From positions 1 through 59,908 of the forward strand of contig NZ_HG942021.1 in the NCBI RefSeq assembly GCF_000612665.1: a stretch of DNA of 59,908 nucleotides, read 5' to 3'. Positions within the stretch are counted from its first letter, which is position 1. The number at the start of each line of letters is the position of its first letter. Positions 32,122-46,574 of the stretch are shown one piece after another. Origin of the DNA: Neobacillus dielmonensis (GTDB lineage: Bacteria > Bacillota > Bacilli > Bacillales > Cytobacillaceae). The translations under genes were made by a program, and so were the position numbers. The notes beneath the pieces are model-generated. The model was given only the letters and a program-made list of their open reading frames with translations, made no database searches and had not been told where the DNA came from.

Positions 32122-33309
32122 ATGGGAAAAGCTAAATATGACCGCTCTAAACCACACGTTAACATTGGTACAATTGGCCACGTTGACCATGGTAAAACAA
32201 CCCTTACTGCTGCAATCACTTCTGTACTTGCTAAACAAGGTAAAGCAGAAGCTCGTGCATACGATCAAATTGATGGTGCTCCAGAAGAAAGAGAACGTGG
32301 TATCACAATCTCTACTGCACACGTTGAGTATGAAACTGATGCTCGTCACTATGCACACGTAGACTGCCCAGGACACGCTGACTATGTTAAAAACATGATC
32401 ACTGGTGCTGCTCAAATGGACGGCGGTATACTTGTAGTATCTGCTGCTGACGGTCCAATGCCACAAACTCGTGAGCACATTCTTCTTTCTCGTCAGGTAG
32501 GCGTTCCTTACCTTGTTGTATTCATGAACAAATGTGACATGGTAGACGACGAAGAATTACTTGAATTAGTAGAAATGGAAGTACGTGACCTTCTTACTGA
32601 GTATGACTTCCCTGGTGATGATGTACCAGTTATCAAAGGTTCTGCTCTTAAAGCATTAGAAGGCGATGCAGCTTGGGAAGAAAAAATCATTGAATTAATG
32701 GATGCTGTTGACAGCTATATCCCAACTCCAACTCGTGACACTGACAAACCATTCATGATGCCAGTTGAGGACGTATTCTCAATCACTGGTCGTGGTACTG
32801 TTGCTACTGGCCGTGTAGAACGCGGACAAGTTAAAGTTGGTGACGTAGTTGAAATCGTTGGTTTCACTGAAGAGCCAAAATCTACTACTGTAACAGGTGT
32901 AGAAATGTTCCGTAAACTTCTTGACTTTGCTGAAGCTGGTGACAACATCGGTGCCCTACTTCGTGGTGTTTCTCGTGACGAAGTTGAGCGTGGACAAGTT
33001 TTGGCTAAGCCAAAAACTATCAACCCACACACTTCTTTTAAAGCTCAAGTTTATGTATTGTCTAAAGAAGAAGGTGGACGTCATACTCCATTCTTCTCAA
33101 ACTACCGTCCACAATTCTATTTCCGTACTTCTGATATCACTGGAATCATCACTCTTCCAGAAGGTACTGAAATGGTAATGCCTGGCGATAACACTGAAAT
33201 GTCAGTTGAATTAATCGCTCCAGTCGCAATCGAAGAAGGAACTAAGTTCTCTATTCGTGAAGGCGGACGTACAGTTGGTTCAGGTTCAATCACAACTGTA
33301 ATTAAATAA
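32122..33309 (+). CDS. tuf: Elongation factor Tu
   Basis: EF-Tu delivers aminoacyl-tRNA to the ribosome. The 395-residue protein has G1 [32 protein letters not shown] and NKCDMVDD, then domains 2 and 3 with FRTSDITG. It has its own promoter and ends with a strong terminator, so it may be expressed independently of fusA. Codon use is highly biased (GGT, CGT, ACT), as in the ribosomal genes. Confidence 0.98.
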   Translation: MGKAKYDRSKPHVNIGTIGHVDHGKTTLTAAITSVLAKQGKAEARAYDQIDGAPEERERGITISTAHVEYETDARHYAHVDCPGHADYVKNMITGAAQMDGGILVVSAADGPMPQTREHILLSRQVGVPYLVVFMNKCDMVDDEELLELVEMEVRDLLTEYDFPGDDVPVIKGSALKALEGDAAWEEKIIELMDAVDSYIPTPTRDTDKPFMMPVEDVFSITGRGTVATGRVERGQVKVGDVVEIVGFTEEPKSTTVTGVEMFRKLLDFAEAGDNIGALLRGVSRDEVERGQVLAKPKTINPHTSFKAQVYVLSKEEGGRHTPFFSNYRPQFYFRTSDITGIITLPEGTEMVMPGDNTEMSVELIAPVAIEEGTKFSIREGGRTVGSGSITTVIK

Positions 33310-33325
33310 TATAACTATTAGTGAA

Positions 33326-33358
33326 AGCAGATGGGTGACGACTCATCTGCTTTTTTTA
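33326..33358 (+). terminator. Intrinsic terminator after tuf
   Basis: AGCAGATG and CATCTGCT form a stem (33326-33351) followed by a seven-T run (33351-33357). It closes the str/tuf unit. Confidence 0.92.
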
Positions 33359-33378
33359 TTTTACGAATCTTACTTTTT

Positions 33379-33456
33379 GGTTCTTTTACACATGATTGTT
33401 GGCTTTCGCTCTAATCAACAGAGTTGAAAAATCAACAATGTCGTTTATCAGATCCT
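33379..33456. repeat. Palindromic repeat element, copy B
   Basis: This shares with 4998-5076 the central TCTAATCAACAGAGTT-like core, the following TCAACA, GTCGTTT/ATCGTTT and outer arms GGTTCT.../...AGATCC. Its inner hairpin (ATTGTTGG/TAATCAAC) is partly decayed. It sits between tuf's terminator and the S10 promoters, a neutral intergenic site, and contains no open reading frame of note. Confidence 0.6.
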
Positions 33457-33560
33457 ACTTTTAAAAGAAGATTGTACCGTGTTTCTTCTATATAATATGA
33501 AACACATTGTAAAGTATGAGGTATAAAAATTAGGATATTACTGGAGAATGTATAATCCTA

Positions 33561-33589
33561 TTGAAATCGGGTATCTGACCCGTTATAAT
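33561..33589 (+). promoter_or_regulatory. S10-operon promoter P1 with inverted repeat in the spacer
   Basis: TTGAAA (33561-33566), 17 bp, perfect TATAAT (33584-33589). The spacer contains the inverted repeat CGGGT-ATCTG-ACCCG (33568-33582), lying between the two polymerase contacts. Confidence 0.7.
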
Positions 33590-33627
33590 AGTAAAAGTGT
33601 TAAACACCAAGTAATTCAATATTATTG

Positions 33628-33656
33628 TTGCAATTACCCAGTGTTTTATGTATAAT
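33628..33656 (+). promoter_or_regulatory. S10-operon promoter P2
   Basis: TTGCAA (33628-33633), 17 bp, perfect TATAAT (33651-33656), 39 bp downstream of P1's -35... region end. The transcript would start near 33663. Confidence 0.75.
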
Positions 33657-33662
33657 AGACAA

Positions 33663-34100
<438 letters not shown>

Positions 34101-34138
34101 TCTAATAAACATTATAAACCACAGGAGGTGTGACTTAC

Positions 34139-34765
34139 ATGACCAAAGGAATCTTAGGAAGAAAGATTGGTATGACTCAAGTATTTGCAGAGAACGGCAA
34201 TTTAATCCCTGTAACAGTTGTTGAGGTAGCAGCTAACGTTGTTCTTCAAAAGAAATCAGTTGAGACTGACGGATATACTGCTATCCAAGTTGGCTTTGAA
34301 GACAAACGTGAAAAGTTAGCTAACAAGCCAGAAAAAGGGCATGCTGCAAAAGCAAATACTGCTCCTAAGCGCTTCGTTCGCGAATTCCGCGAAGATGACT
34401 TAGCAGGCTATGAAGTTGGTCAAGAAGTCAAAGTTGATATTTTCGCTGCTGGCGATTTAGTAGATGTAACAGGAATCTCAAAGGGTAAAGGTTTCCAAGG
34501 CTCTATCAAACGCCACGGACAATCCCGCGGCCCAATGGCCCACGGTTCTCGTTACCATCGTCGTCCTGGTTCAATGGGACCTGTTGCTCCAAACCGCGTA
34601 TTCAAAGGTAAATTGTTACCTGGACGTATGGGCGGAGAACAAGTTACTGTACAAAACCTTGAAATTGTTAAAGTTGATGCTGAACGCAACTTGCTATTAA
34701 TCAAAGGTAACGTTCCAGGAGCTAAAAAAGCATTACTAAAAATTAAAGGTGCGGTTAAAGCATAA
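34139..34765 (+). CDS. rplC: 50S ribosomal protein L3
   Basis: The 208-residue early-assembly protein has an extension that reaches the peptidyl-transferase centre. It contains [32 protein letters not shown] and [18 protein letters not shown] 34139 gives MTKGIL; an in-frame GTG at 34130 lies in the AGGAGGTG ribosome site. Follows rpsJ by 38 nt. Confidence 0.96.
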   Translation: MTKGILGRKIGMTQVFAENGNLIPVTVVEVAANVVLQKKSVETDGYTAIQVGFEDKREKLANKPEKGHAAKANTAPKRFVREFREDDLAGYEVGQEVKVDIFAAGDLVDVTGISKGKGFQGSIKRHGQSRGPMAHGSRYHRRPGSMGPVAPNRVFKGKLLPGRMGGEQVTVQNLEIVKVDAERNLLLIKGNVPGAKKALLKIKGAVKA

Positions 34766-34793
34766 TTAATTTTTCGGAAAGGAGGAAAAAGGA

Positions 34794-35417
34794 ATGCCTA
34801 AAGTAGCATTATTAAACCAAGCTGGTTCTCAAGTTGGCGAAATCGAACTAAATGAATCAGTATTTGGAATTGAGCCAAACCAACACGTATTGTTTGAAGC
34901 AATCGTTATGCAACGTGCTTCATTACGTCAAGGTACTCACAGTGTAAAAAATCGTTCTGAAGTAAGCGGCGGTGGTAAAAAACCATGGCGTCAAAAAGGA
35001 ACTGGACGTGCTCGTCAAGGTTCGATTCGTTCACCACAATGGCGCGGGGGCGGTACTGTATTCGGTCCTACACCACGCAGCTACAGCTATAAATTGCCTA
35101 AAAAGGTTCGTCGTTTAGCAATCAAGTCTGCTTTATCTTCTAAAGTTCAAGAAGAGAATATTTTAGTACTTGAAGCCTTAACGTTCGAAGCTCCAAAAAC
35201 AAAAGACTTCAAAGCTGTTTTAAATGGTCTTTCTGTTGAGAAAAAAGCATTAATCGTTACTGCTGACCTTGATGAGAGCGTAGCATTATCTGCTCGTAAC
35301 ATCCCTGGTGTAACAGTTGTAACAGCTGATGGAATCAACGTTTTAGACGTTGTTAATCATGATAAATTGATCATGACTAAAGCAGCGGTTGAAAAAGTAG
35401 AGGAGGTGCTTGCATAA
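34794..35417 (+). CDS. rplD: 50S ribosomal protein L4
   Basis: The 207-residue protein lines the exit tunnel through its extended loop [26 protein letters not shown] (central part, about residues 62-88). In E. coli L4 also represses the S10 operon. The stop overlaps the rplW start by one base (TAATG). Ribosome site AAAGGAGG. Confidence 0.96.
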   Translation: MPKVALLNQAGSQVGEIELNESVFGIEPNQHVLFEAIVMQRASLRQGTHSVKNRSEVSGGGKKPWRQKGTGRARQGSIRSPQWRGGGTVFGPTPRSYSYKLPKKVRRLAIKSALSSKVQEENILVLEALTFEAPKTKDFKAVLNGLSVEKKALIVTADLDESVALSARNIPGVTVVTADGINVLDVVNHDKLIMTKAAVEKVEEVLA

Positions 35418-35701
35418 TGGATGCACGCGATATCATTAAGCGCCCCGTTATCACTGAACGTTCTACTGACCTTATTGCTGAAAAGAAATATACTTTTGAA
35501 GTAGATGTGAGAGCTAACAAAACTCAAGTTAAAGATGCTGTGGAAGAAATCTTCGGTGTTGATGTTGAGAAAGTTAACATCATGAACTACAAAGGTAAAT
35601 TCAAGCGTATGGGTAAATTCGGCGGCTATACAAACAAGCGTCGTAAAGCAATCGTAAAATTAACAGCTGATAGCAAAGAAATTGAATTCTTTGAAAGCTA
35701 A
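35417..35701 (+). CDS. rplW: 50S ribosomal protein L23
   Basis: The 94-residue protein sits at the tunnel exit and is the docking point for trigger factor and SRP. It contains [25 protein letters not shown] and the rRNA-binding loop [19 protein letters not shown]. Translationally coupled to rplD by the TAATG overlap, with AGAGGAGG inside the rplD end. Confidence 0.96.
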   Translation: MDARDIIKRPVITERSTDLIAEKKYTFEVDVRANKTQVKDAVEEIFGVDVEKVNIMNYKGKFKRMGKFGGYTNKRRKAIVKLTADSKEIEFFES

Positions 35702-35729
35702 AAATTAATAAGAAGAGGAGGGAAATAAA

Positions 35730-36560
35730 ATGGCGATTAAAAAGTACAAACCTACCTCTAACGGTCGTCGTGGAATGACAGTATCTGATTTTGCAGAAAT
35801 CACATCTACCACTCCAGAAAAATCTTTACTTGCTCCTTTAAAGAGCAATGGCGGCCGTAATAACCAAGGTAAGTTAACTGTTCGTCATCAAGGTGGCGGT
35901 CACAAGCGTCAGTATCGGATCATCGATTTTAAACGTACTAAAGATGGCATTCCAGGACGCGTTGCCACTATTGAATATGATCCAAACCGTTCTGCAAATA
36001 TTGCGTTAATCAATTATGCAGATGGTGAAAAGCGTTATATCTTAGCTCCAAAAAACCTAGAAGTTGGAATGACAGTTATGTCAGGCCCTGAAGCTGACAT
36101 TAAAGTAGGTAATTCACTACCACTTGCAAACATTCCAGTTGGTACTGTAGTACACAACATTGAGTTAAAACCTGGTAAAGGTGGACAATTGGTACGTTCT
36201 GCCGGAACAAGTGCGCAAGTACTTGGTAAAGAAGGTAAATATGTATTAGTTCGCTTAACTTCTGGTGAAACTCGTTATATCTTATCAGAGTGCCGTGCTT
36301 CTATCGGTCAAGTAGGTAACGAGCAACACGAACTTATTAAGATTGGTAAAGCAGGTCGTTCTCGCTGGTTAGGCAAGCGCCCAACTGTTCGTGGATCTGT
36401 TATGAACCCTAACGATCACCCACACGGTGGTGGTGAAGGACGCGCTCCTATCGGACGTAAATCACCAATGTCACCATGGGGTAAACCAACTCTTGGTTAT
36501 AAAACTCGTAAGAAGAAAAACAAATCAGATAAACTTATTGTTAACCGTCGTAAAAAATAA
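35730..36560 (+). CDS. rplB: 50S ribosomal protein L2
   Basis: The 276-residue protein is required for subunit association and peptidyl-transferase assembly. It contains [32 protein letters not shown] and [19 protein letters not shown], with the histidine of the conserved HGGGEGR loop. A stem-loop separates it from rpsS. Confidence 0.97.
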   Translation: MAIKKYKPTSNGRRGMTVSDFAEITSTTPEKSLLAPLKSNGGRNNQGKLTVRHQGGGHKRQYRIIDFKRTKDGIPGRVATIEYDPNRSANIALINYADGEKRYILAPKNLEVGMTVMSGPEADIKVGNSLPLANIPVGTVVHNIELKPGKGGQLVRSAGTSAQVLGKEGKYVLVRLTSGETRYILSECRASIGQVGNEQHELIKIGKAGRSRWLGKRPTVRGSVMNPNDHPHGGGEGRAPIGRKSPMSPWGKPTLGYKTRKKKNKSDKLIVNRRKK

Positions 36561-36563
36561 CGG

Positions 36564-36602
36564 GATTGTACTACGGTTCAACGTAAGAGCCGTAGAGCAA
36601 TC
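36564..36602 (+). promoter_or_regulatory. rplB-rpsS intercistronic stem-loop
   Basis: GATTG-TA-CTACGG (36564-36576) pairs with CCGTAG-AG-CAATC (36590-36602) with one symmetric internal loop. No T-tract follows. The rpsS ribosome site GGGAGG starts 6 nt beyond it. Confidence 0.65.
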
Positions 36603-36620
36603 ACGAAGGGAGGTTCCTTC

Positions 36621-37258
<638 letters not shown>

Positions 37259-37261
37259 TCT

Positions 37262-37918
37262 GTGGGTCAAAAAGTAAATCCAGTCGGACTGCGTATTGGA
37301 ATCATCCGTGATTGGGAATCTAAATGGTATGCAGGCAAAGACTTTGCTGATCTTTTACACGAAGATATTAAAGTTCGTGAATATATCACAAAGCGTTTAA
37401 AAGATGCTTCTGTTTCTAAAGTTGAAATCGAACGTGCAGCAAACCGCGTGAACGTTACTGTCCATACAGCTAAACCTGGTATGGTTATCGGTAAAGGCGG
37501 TACTGAAGTTGAAGCACTTCGTAAAGCTTTGAATCAATTAACTGGCAAACGAGTTCATATCAACATTCTTGAAATCAAGAAAGCTGATATCGATGCAAAG
37601 TTGGTTGCTGAAAACATCGCTCGTCAATTAGAAAACCGTGTTTCTTTCCGTCGTGCACAAAAGCAAGCAATTCAACGTTCAATGCGTGCAGGTGCTAAGG
37701 GTATTAAAACACAGGTATCTGGACGTCTAGGCGGAGCAGATATCGCTCGTGCTGAACACTATAGCGAAGGCACTGTTCCACTTCATACACTTCGCGCTGA
37801 CATCGACTATGCTACAGCTGAAGCTGACACTACTTATGGTAAGCTTGGTGTTAAAGTATGGATCTATCGTGGAGAGGTCCTTCCTACTAAGAAGAAATCT
37901 GAGGAAGGAGGCAAATAA
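37262..37918 (+). CDS. rpsC: 30S ribosomal protein S3
   Basis: The 218-residue protein is part of the mRNA entry channel. It has a KH domain with GMVIGKGG and the [22 protein letters not shown] segment. GTG start (GTGGGTCAAAAAG) after AAGGAGGG within the end of rplV. Ends with the rplP ribosome site GGAGG in its last codons. Confidence 0.97.
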   Translation: MGQKVNPVGLRIGIIRDWESKWYAGKDFADLLHEDIKVREYITKRLKDASVSKVEIERAANRVNVTVHTAKPGMVIGKGGTEVEALRKALNQLTGKRVHINILEIKKADIDAKLVAENIARQLENRVSFRRAQKQAIQRSMRAGAKGIKTQVSGRLGGADIARAEHYSEGTVPLHTLRADIDYATAEADTTYGKLGVKVWIYRGEVLPTKKKSEEGGK

Positions 37919-37920
37919 TC

Positions 37921-38545
<625 letters not shown>

Positions 38546-38568
38546 TCAATGAGAGGAGGTTCACGTAG

Positions 38569-39240
<672 letters not shown>

Positions 39241-39281
39241 TAACATTTAATCCAAATGGCCTTTAAGGAGGTGCTTTAAGG

Positions 39282-39590
39282 ATGCATGTAAAAAAAGGTG
39301 ATAAAGTCAGAGTCATTTCTGGCAAGGATAAAGGTAAAACAGGCGTAATCCTGGCTGCTTATCCGAAAGATAACCGCGTGGTTGTAGAAGGCGTAAATAT
39401 TGTTAAAAAACATTCAAAACCTTCTCAAGTGAACCCACAAGGTGGTATCGTCAGCTTTGAGGCTCCAATCCATGTATCTAACGTTATGCCTATCGATCCA
39501 AAAACCGGCAACCCAACTCGGGTAGGATACAAAACGGTTGATGACAAAAAGGTACGCGTAGCAAAATCCGGTGAAGTATTAGATAAATAG
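39282..39590 (+). CDS. rplX: 50S ribosomal protein L24
   Basis: The 102-residue assembly-initiator protein has a KOW motif ([19 protein letters not shown]). The C-terminal half contains [19 protein letters not shown] and the short basic loop. Ribosome site AAGGAGGTG. Confidence 0.97.
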   Translation: MHVKKGDKVRVISGKDKGKTGVILAAYPKDNRVVVEGVNIVKKHSKPSQVNPQGGIVSFEAPIHVSNVMPIDPKTGNPTRVGYKTVDDKKVRVAKSGEVLDK

Positions 39591-39616
39591 TTCAAAAAAG
39601 AAGGGAGGTACACTAA

Positions 39617-40366
<750 letters not shown>

Positions 40367-40396
40367 AACTAGAGCTTGTGGAAGGAGGTAAAAATA

Positions 40397-40795
40397 ATGG
40401 TCATGACAGATCCAATTGCTGATATGCTTACTCGCATTCGTAATGCGAACATGGTGCGTCACGAAAAGTTAGAAGTGCCTGCTTCTAATATCAAAAAACA
40501 AATCGCTGAAATCTTAAAGCGTGAAGGTTTCGTACGTGACGTTGAATTTATCGAAGATAATAAACAAGGTATTATCCGTATCTTCTTAAAATACGGTGCA
40601 AATAATGAACGTGTTATCACTGGTCTTAAACGCATAAGCAAGCCTGGTCTTCGTGTTTACGCAAAATCTGACGAGGTACCAAAAGTTCTTAACGGACTTG
40701 GTATTGCATTAGTTTCGACATCTCAAGGGGTTTTAACAGATAAAGAAGCTCGTGCAAAACAAATCGGCGGAGAAGTACTAGGTTACGTTTGGTAA
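40397..40795 (+). CDS. rpsH: 30S ribosomal protein S8
   Basis: The 132-residue primary binder of the 16S central domain; in E. coli it represses the spc operon. It contains [16 protein letters not shown] and the C-terminal [18 protein letters not shown] 40397 follows GAAGGAGG and gives MVMTDPI; the in-frame TTG upstream lies before the ribosome site. Confidence 0.97.
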   Translation: MVMTDPIADMLTRIRNANMVRHEKLEVPASNIKKQIAEILKREGFVRDVEFIEDNKQGIIRIFLKYGANNERVITGLKRISKPGLRVYAKSDEVPKVLNGLGIALVSTSQGVLTDKEARAKQIGGEVLGYVW

Positions 40796-40827
40796 TTGAT
40801 TTTTTCAATGAATGGAGGTGCAACTAA

Positions 40828-41364
40828 ATGTCTCGCGTAGGAAAAAAACCTATCGAAATTCCAGCAGGAGTTACAGTAACTGTTAATAACAGCGCAGTTA
40901 CTGTGAAAGGACCGAAAGGCGAACTTTCTCGTACTTTTAATCCTGATATTACAATCAATGTTGAAGAGAACGTTGTAACTATTACACGTCCTTCTGATAA
41001 TAAAGAACACCGCGCATTGCACGGAACAACTCGTGCCGTGATCGCTAACATGGTTGAAGGTGTATCTAAAGGCTTTGAAAAGAACCTTGAATTAATCGGG
41101 GTTGGATACCGTGCTCAAAAACAAGGCAAAAAGCTTGTATTGAACGTTGGTTACTCTCATCCGGTTGAAATCGAGCCAGAAGATGGTCTTGAAATTGAAG
41201 TACCTGCCAATACAAAGATTTCCGTAAAAGGTACTGATAAAGAACGCGTTGGCGCTCTAGCAGCCAATATCCGCGGAGTTCGTCCTCCAGAGCCATATAA
41301 AGGTAAAGGAATCCGCTACGAAGGCGAATATGTTCGCCGTAAAGAAGGTAAAACTGGTAAGTAA
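40828..41364 (+). CDS. rplF: 50S ribosomal protein L6
   Basis: The 178-residue protein with two repeated folds near the factor-binding site. It contains [14 protein letters not shown] and the C-terminal [19 protein letters not shown]. Ribosome site TGGAGG. Confidence 0.97.
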   Translation: MSRVGKKPIEIPAGVTVTVNNSAVTVKGPKGELSRTFNPDITINVEENVVTITRPSDNKEHRALHGTTRAVIANMVEGVSKGFEKNLELIGVGYRAQKQGKKLVLNVGYSHPVEIEPEDGLEIEVPANTKISVKGTDKERVGALAANIRGVRPPEPYKGKGIRYEGEYVRRKEGKTGK

Positions 41365-41396
41365 TGCCGCGTAGGTAAACGAAAGGAGTGACGTAA

Positions 41397-41759
41397 ATGA
41401 TTACGAAGCAAGATAAAAACGCAGTTCGCCGTAAAAGACATGCTCGTGTCCGTGCGAAACTAAGCGGTACTTCTGCTCGTCCACGTCTAAATGTGTTTCG
41501 TTCTAACAAACATATTTATGCTCAAATTATCGACGATATGAATGGAGTTACTCTAGCTAGTGCTTCAACTATCGAAAAAGACCTTGGTCTTGAGTCTACA
41601 AGCAATATCGAAGCTGCACAAAAGGTCGGAGAATTAGTTGCAAAACGTGCAGTTGAAAAAGGAATCTCTGCAGTTGTATTTGACCGCGGAGGATACCTTT
41701 ACCACGGACGCATTCAAGCATTAGCTGATGCTGCTCGTGAAAACGGCTTACAATTTTAA
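41397..41759 (+). CDS. rplR: 50S ribosomal protein L18
   Basis: The 120-residue 5S rRNA-binding protein. It contains a basic N-terminus ([19 protein letters not shown]) and [22 protein letters not shown]. Ribosome site AAAGGAG. Confidence 0.97.
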   Translation: MITKQDKNAVRRKRHARVRAKLSGTSARPRLNVFRSNKHIYAQIIDDMNGVTLASASTIEKDLGLESTSNIEAAQKVGELVAKRAVEKGISAVVFDRGGYLYHGRIQALADAARENGLQF

Positions 41760-41784
41760 TAGACAAAGGAGGGACTAAAGAAAG

Positions 41785-42285
41785 ATGCGTCGTATTGATC
41801 CAAACAAACTTGAACTTGAAGAACGCGTAGTAACCATTAACCGTGTTGCAAAGGTTGTTAAAGGTGGACGTCGTTTCCGTTTCTCTGCACTAGTTGTAGT
41901 TGGAGATAAAAACGGTCATGTAGGTTTCGGTACTGGTAAAGCACAGGAAGTACCTGATGCCATTCGTAAAGCTATTGAAGATGCTAAGAAAAACCTAGTG
42001 GAAGTACCAATGGTCGGAACAACTGTTCCTCACCAAGTAATCGGACGTTTTGGTGCTGGTGAAATCCTTCTAAAACCTGCTTCTGAAGGTACAGGAGTTA
42101 TCGCTGGTGGCCCAGTTCGTGCGGTTCTAGAATTAGCAGGGGTAGCAGATATCCTTTCTAAATCACTTGGAACTAACACTCCAATCAATATGGTTCGTGC
42201 CACTATTGATGGTCTAAAACAATTGAAACGTGCTGAAGACGTAGCGAAATTACGTGGTAAGTCAGTAGAAGAACTATTAGGATAA
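41785..42285 (+). CDS. rpsE: 30S ribosomal protein S5
   Basis: The 166-residue protein lies at the mRNA entry and decoding side. It contains [22 protein letters not shown] (spectinomycin-contact loop, VKGGRR intact), [13 protein letters not shown] and the C-terminal rRNA-binding region. 26 nt after rplR. Confidence 0.97.
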   Translation: MRRIDPNKLELEERVVTINRVAKVVKGGRRFRFSALVVVGDKNGHVGFGTGKAQEVPDAIRKAIEDAKKNLVEVPMVGTTVPHQVIGRFGAGEILLKPASEGTGVIAGGPVRAVLELAGVADILSKSLGTNTPINMVRATIDGLKQLKRAEDVAKLRGKSVEELLG

Positions 42286-42298
42286 GGAGGGAAATCAA

Positions 42299-42481
42299 AT
42301 GGCAAACAAACTTTTAATTACCCTCAGCCGAAGCCTAATTGGTCGTCCTGAAGACCAACGCGCGACTGTTGAAGCGCTGGGTTTACGTAAATTAAATCAA
42401 ACAGTTGAACACCAAGATAATCCTGCCATCCGTGGTATGGTTAACAAAGTGTCTCACCTAGTAACAGTTAAAGAACAATAA
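42299..42481 (+). CDS. rpmD: 50S ribosomal protein L30
   Basis: The 60-residue protein with [25 protein letters not shown] and [20 protein letters not shown]. Ribosome site AAGGAGGG overlapping the end of rpsE. Short bacterial form, usual length. Confidence 0.96.
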   Translation: MANKLLITLSRSLIGRPEDQRATVEALGLRKLNQTVEHQDNPAIRGMVNKVSHLVTVKEQ

Positions 42482-42514
42482 AAGGTTGTTTTTCTTGAAT
42501 AAGGAGGTGCCAAA

Positions 42515-42955
42515 ATGAAACTTCATGAATTAAAACCTGCAGAAGGTTCTCGGAAAGAGCGTAAACGCTTAGGACGTGGTATTGGTTCTGGTCAAGGTAA
42601 GACAGCCGGTAAAGGCCATAAAGGTCAAAATGCTCGTTCTGGCGGTGGTGTACGTTTAGGCTTCGAAGGTGGTCAAACACCTTTATTCCGTCGTTTACCA
42701 AAACGTGGTTTTACTAACATTAGCCGTAAAGAATATGCAGTAGTTAATCTTGATGCTTTAAATCGCTTTGAAGACGGTACAGAAGTTACTCCAGAACTTC
42801 TTATTGAAACAGGCGTTGTAAGTAATGAAAAAGCAGGAATCAAGATTCTTGCAAAAGGGAATGTAGAGAAAAAACTGACTGTTAAAGCTCACAAATTCTC
42901 ATCTGCTGCTAAGGAAGCGATCGAAGCTGCTGGTGGAACTACTGAGGTGATCTAA
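42515..42955 (+). CDS. rplO: 50S ribosomal protein L15
   Basis: The 146-residue late-assembly protein with a glycine/arginine-rich N-terminal extension ([22 protein letters not shown]). Its stop codon overlaps the secY start (TAATG), coupling the last ribosomal gene of spc to the translocon gene. Confidence 0.97.
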   Translation: MKLHELKPAEGSRKERKRLGRGIGSGQGKTAGKGHKGQNARSGGGVRLGFEGGQTPLFRRLPKRGFTNISRKEYAVVNLDALNRFEDGTEVTPELLIETGVVSNEKAGIKILAKGNVEKKLTVKAHKFSSAAKEAIEAAGGTTEVI

Positions 42956-44250
42956 TGTTCCAGACTCTCTCCAATTTTATGCGTGTGGGTGAAATACGTC
43001 GAAAGGTCATTTTCACCCTTTTAATGTTAGTGGTTTACCGAATTGGAACATTTATTCCCGTTCCCAATGTAAATGCTGATATACTAGCATCTCAAGATGA
43101 ACTCAGTGTGTTTGGGATTCTTAATACTTTTGGCGGTGGAGCATTAAAACAATTCTCCATTTTTGCCATGGGTATTATGCCCTACATTACTGCTTCTATC
43201 ATTATTCAGCTATTGCAAATGGATGTTGTCCCTAAGTTTACCGAATGGTCCAAACAAGGGGATGCCGGACGCCGTAAGATCGCACAATTTACGCGTTACT
43301 TTACGGTTATCCTAGGATTCATCCAAGCATTAGGTATGTCATATGGCTTTAATAACTTAGCCAATGGACAATTGATTCAAAATCCAGGAATCACAACGTA
43401 CTTGTTGATTGCCGTTGTGTTAACTGCTGGTACAGCTTTCTTGTTGTGGTTAGGTGAGCAAATTACATCTCACGGTGTTGGAAATGGAATTTCCATCATC
43501 ATCTTTGCTGGGATTGTTGCTGGCATGCCTTCAACCATCAACCAGATCTATGTTCAACAGTTTGAAAATGCGGGCGAGCAGTTATTCTTAAAAATTGTAA
43601 CGATGCTCATAATTGTATTAGTCATCATCGCAATCGTTGTTGGGGTTATTTTTATCCAGCAAGCAGTACGGAAAATTCCAATTCAATATGCAAAAAGGAT
43701 GGCAGTTGGCCGGAATCCTGTTGGCGGTCAATCAACGCATATGCCGTTGAAGGTAAATGCTGCAGGTGTTATCCCAGTTATCTTCGCCATTTCATTTATA
43801 GTAACCCCAAGAACGATTGCATCATTCTTCCCAACGAATGATGTAACATTGTGGATTACAAAAGTATTTGATTATACTCATCCGATCGGGATGACCCTTT
43901 ATGCGGCTCTTATCATTGCGTTTACTTACTTTTATGCGTTTATCCAAGTTAACCCTGAACAGGCAGCTGAAAACCTGCAAAAACAAAGCGGATATATTCC
44001 TGGTATTCGTCCAGGAAAAAGCACACAAGAGTATTTAACTCGTGTGTTATACCGTTTAACATTTGTGGGTGCCCTCTTCCTAACTGTTATTGCGATCCTT
44101 CCTACTATCTTTATAAAAGTAGCGAACTTACCGCAATCAGCTCAAATTGGAGGAACCAGCTTACTGATTGTTGTCGGTGTTGCTCTTGATACGTATAAAC
44201 AGCTTGAGGCACAGCTTGTAAAGCGTCACTATAAAGGCTTTATTAAATAG
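42955..44250 (+). CDS. secY: SecY, preprotein translocase channel
   Basis: The 431-residue membrane protein has ten predicted spans. It contains RRKVIFTLLMLVVYRIGTFIPVP (TM1), GIMPYITASIIIQLLQ (TM2 lateral gate) and LWLGEQITSHGVGNGISIIIFAGI. It is the channel that pairs with SecE. Starts at ATG overlapping the rplO stop. A GC-rich stem-loop follows it. Confidence 0.97.
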   Translation: MFQTLSNFMRVGEIRRKVIFTLLMLVVYRIGTFIPVPNVNADILASQDELSVFGILNTFGGGALKQFSIFAMGIMPYITASIIIQLLQMDVVPKFTEWSKQGDAGRRKIAQFTRYFTVILGFIQALGMSYGFNNLANGQLIQNPGITTYLLIAVVLTAGTAFLLWLGEQITSHGVGNGISIIIFAGIVAGMPSTINQIYVQQFENAGEQLFLKIVTMLIIVLVIIAIVVGVIFIQQAVRKIPIQYAKRMAVGRNPVGGQSTHMPLKVNAAGVIPVIFAISFIVTPRTIASFFPTNDVTLWITKVFDYTHPIGMTLYAALIIAFTYFYAFIQVNPEQAAENLQKQSGYIPGIRPGKSTQEYLTRVLYRLTFVGALFLTVIAILPTIFIKVANLPQSAQIGGTSLLIVVGVALDTYKQLEAQLVKRHYKGFIK

Positions 44251-44251
44251 A

Positions 44252-44959
<708 letters not shown>

Positions 44960-45064
44960 TGATTGTTTTAAGTCCTGGTATAGGTTGCAAACATCATGCA
45001 GGAAGCCAGGTGAGCGGATCTTGAGGACACTCCCATGCGCTTCATGTGTAGTAGTGGGGAGCAA
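44960..45064 (+). pseudogene. Possible decayed start of map (methionine aminopeptidase)
   Basis: ATG ATT follows the adk stop exactly where map begins in B. subtilis, and ATCATGCAGGAAGCC recurs 35 nt in, the position of the codons for I-M-R-E-A in Map. CCT at +16 is also close to the expected place. Frameshifts and a stop appear within 22 codons. The rest of map is missing, as is the KOW-domain gene ybzG. This is a by-eye resemblance over a short stretch and could be chance. Confidence 0.35.
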
Positions 45065-45139
45065 TTGGCTTTTCATCCGCAAAAAGTATATAATTTCTAA
45101 TTGTTACTAGCGGACAGAACTCTTGATATATGGTAAAAT
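45065..45139 (+). promoter_or_regulatory. Two candidate promoters of infA
   Basis: Promoter 1 is TTGGCT (45065-45070), 18 bp, TATAAT (45089-45094). Promoter 2 is CGGACA (45111-45116), 17 bp, extended -10 TGGTAAAAT (45131-45139). The 277-nt region between adk and infA has no convincing gene; from 45140 to 45236 it is leader sequence with the ribosome site AAGGGAG. Confidence 0.55.
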
Positions 45140-45236
45140 TGTAAAGTTGCAAGCTCATCCTTATACAAGAAGACCCGCTTTGCACTACATGCTGTTATAG
45201 AAACGCTAGTCTGAAAAGAGAAGGGAGCCGAGACCG

Positions 45237-45606
<370 letters not shown>

Positions 45607-45627
45607 TTGATAGGAGGTGCACATTAA

Positions 45628-45993
45628 ATGGCACGTATTGCTGGTGTAGATATTCCACGTGAAAAGCGTGTAGTTATCTCTTTAACTTATATTTATGGTA
45701 TTGGTAAACCAACTGCTCAAAAAATCTTAGCAGAAGCTGGCGTTTCTGAAGATACTCGTGTTCGTGATTTAACAGAAGATGAGTTAAATAAAATCCGTGA
45801 TATCATTGACAAGCTAAAAGTTGAGGGTGACCTTCGTCGTGAAGTTTCTCTAAACATTAAGCGTCTAATGGAAATCGGCTGCTACCGCGGTCTTCGTCAT
45901 CGTCGCGGCTTACCTGTTCGCGGACAAAATACGAAAAACAATGCTCGTACACGCAAAGGTCCTCGTAAGACTGTTGCTAACAAGAAGAAGTAA
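45628..45993 (+). CDS. rpsM: 30S ribosomal protein S13
   Basis: The 121-residue 30S head protein contacts P-site tRNA and L5. It contains [52 protein letters not shown] and a basic tail. First gene of the alpha operon segment. Confidence 0.97.
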   Translation: MARIAGVDIPREKRVVISLTYIYGIGKPTAQKILAEAGVSEDTRVRDLTEDELNKIRDIIDKLKVEGDLRREVSLNIKRLMEIGCYRGLRHRRGLPVRGQNTKNNARTRKGPRKTVANKKK

Positions 45994-46010
45994 TCGGTAA
46001 AGGAGGTTAA

Positions 46011-46406
<396 letters not shown>

Positions 46407-46520
46407 TTTTTCTGTATAAGATTTGTATCACCTGTCTATAATGGGATATGATATGAATTTTTCCAGAAATTATTTATTCCAGTTGTTGTGCACAGAACGG
46501 GAACGTATACATGGGGGAAT

Positions 46521-46545
46521 TTCGAGTAGTAAAATACTATTCGAG
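46521..46545 (+). promoter_or_regulatory. Stem-loop in the rpsK-rpoA spacer
   Basis: TCGAGTAGTA (46522-46531) and TACTATTCGA (46535-46544) form a 10-bp stem (one G-U) with a 3-nt loop. A TATAAT (46437-46442) lies upstream but lacks a clear -35. The rpoA ribosome site GAAGGAGGG follows 14 nt after the stem. Possible leader control of rpoA. Confidence 0.5.
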
Positions 46546-46574
46546 GTTTCGACGTTTTGAAGGAGGGTTATTTG

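Noticed and set aside
32032..32478. 148-codon minus-strand frame over the tuf start and leader
   Set aside because: Arises from the biased codons of tuf; no ribosome site or recognisable domain.
33472..33496. TTGTAC/TATAAT as a further S10 promoter
   Set aside because: Spacer is 13 bp, too short for sigma-A.
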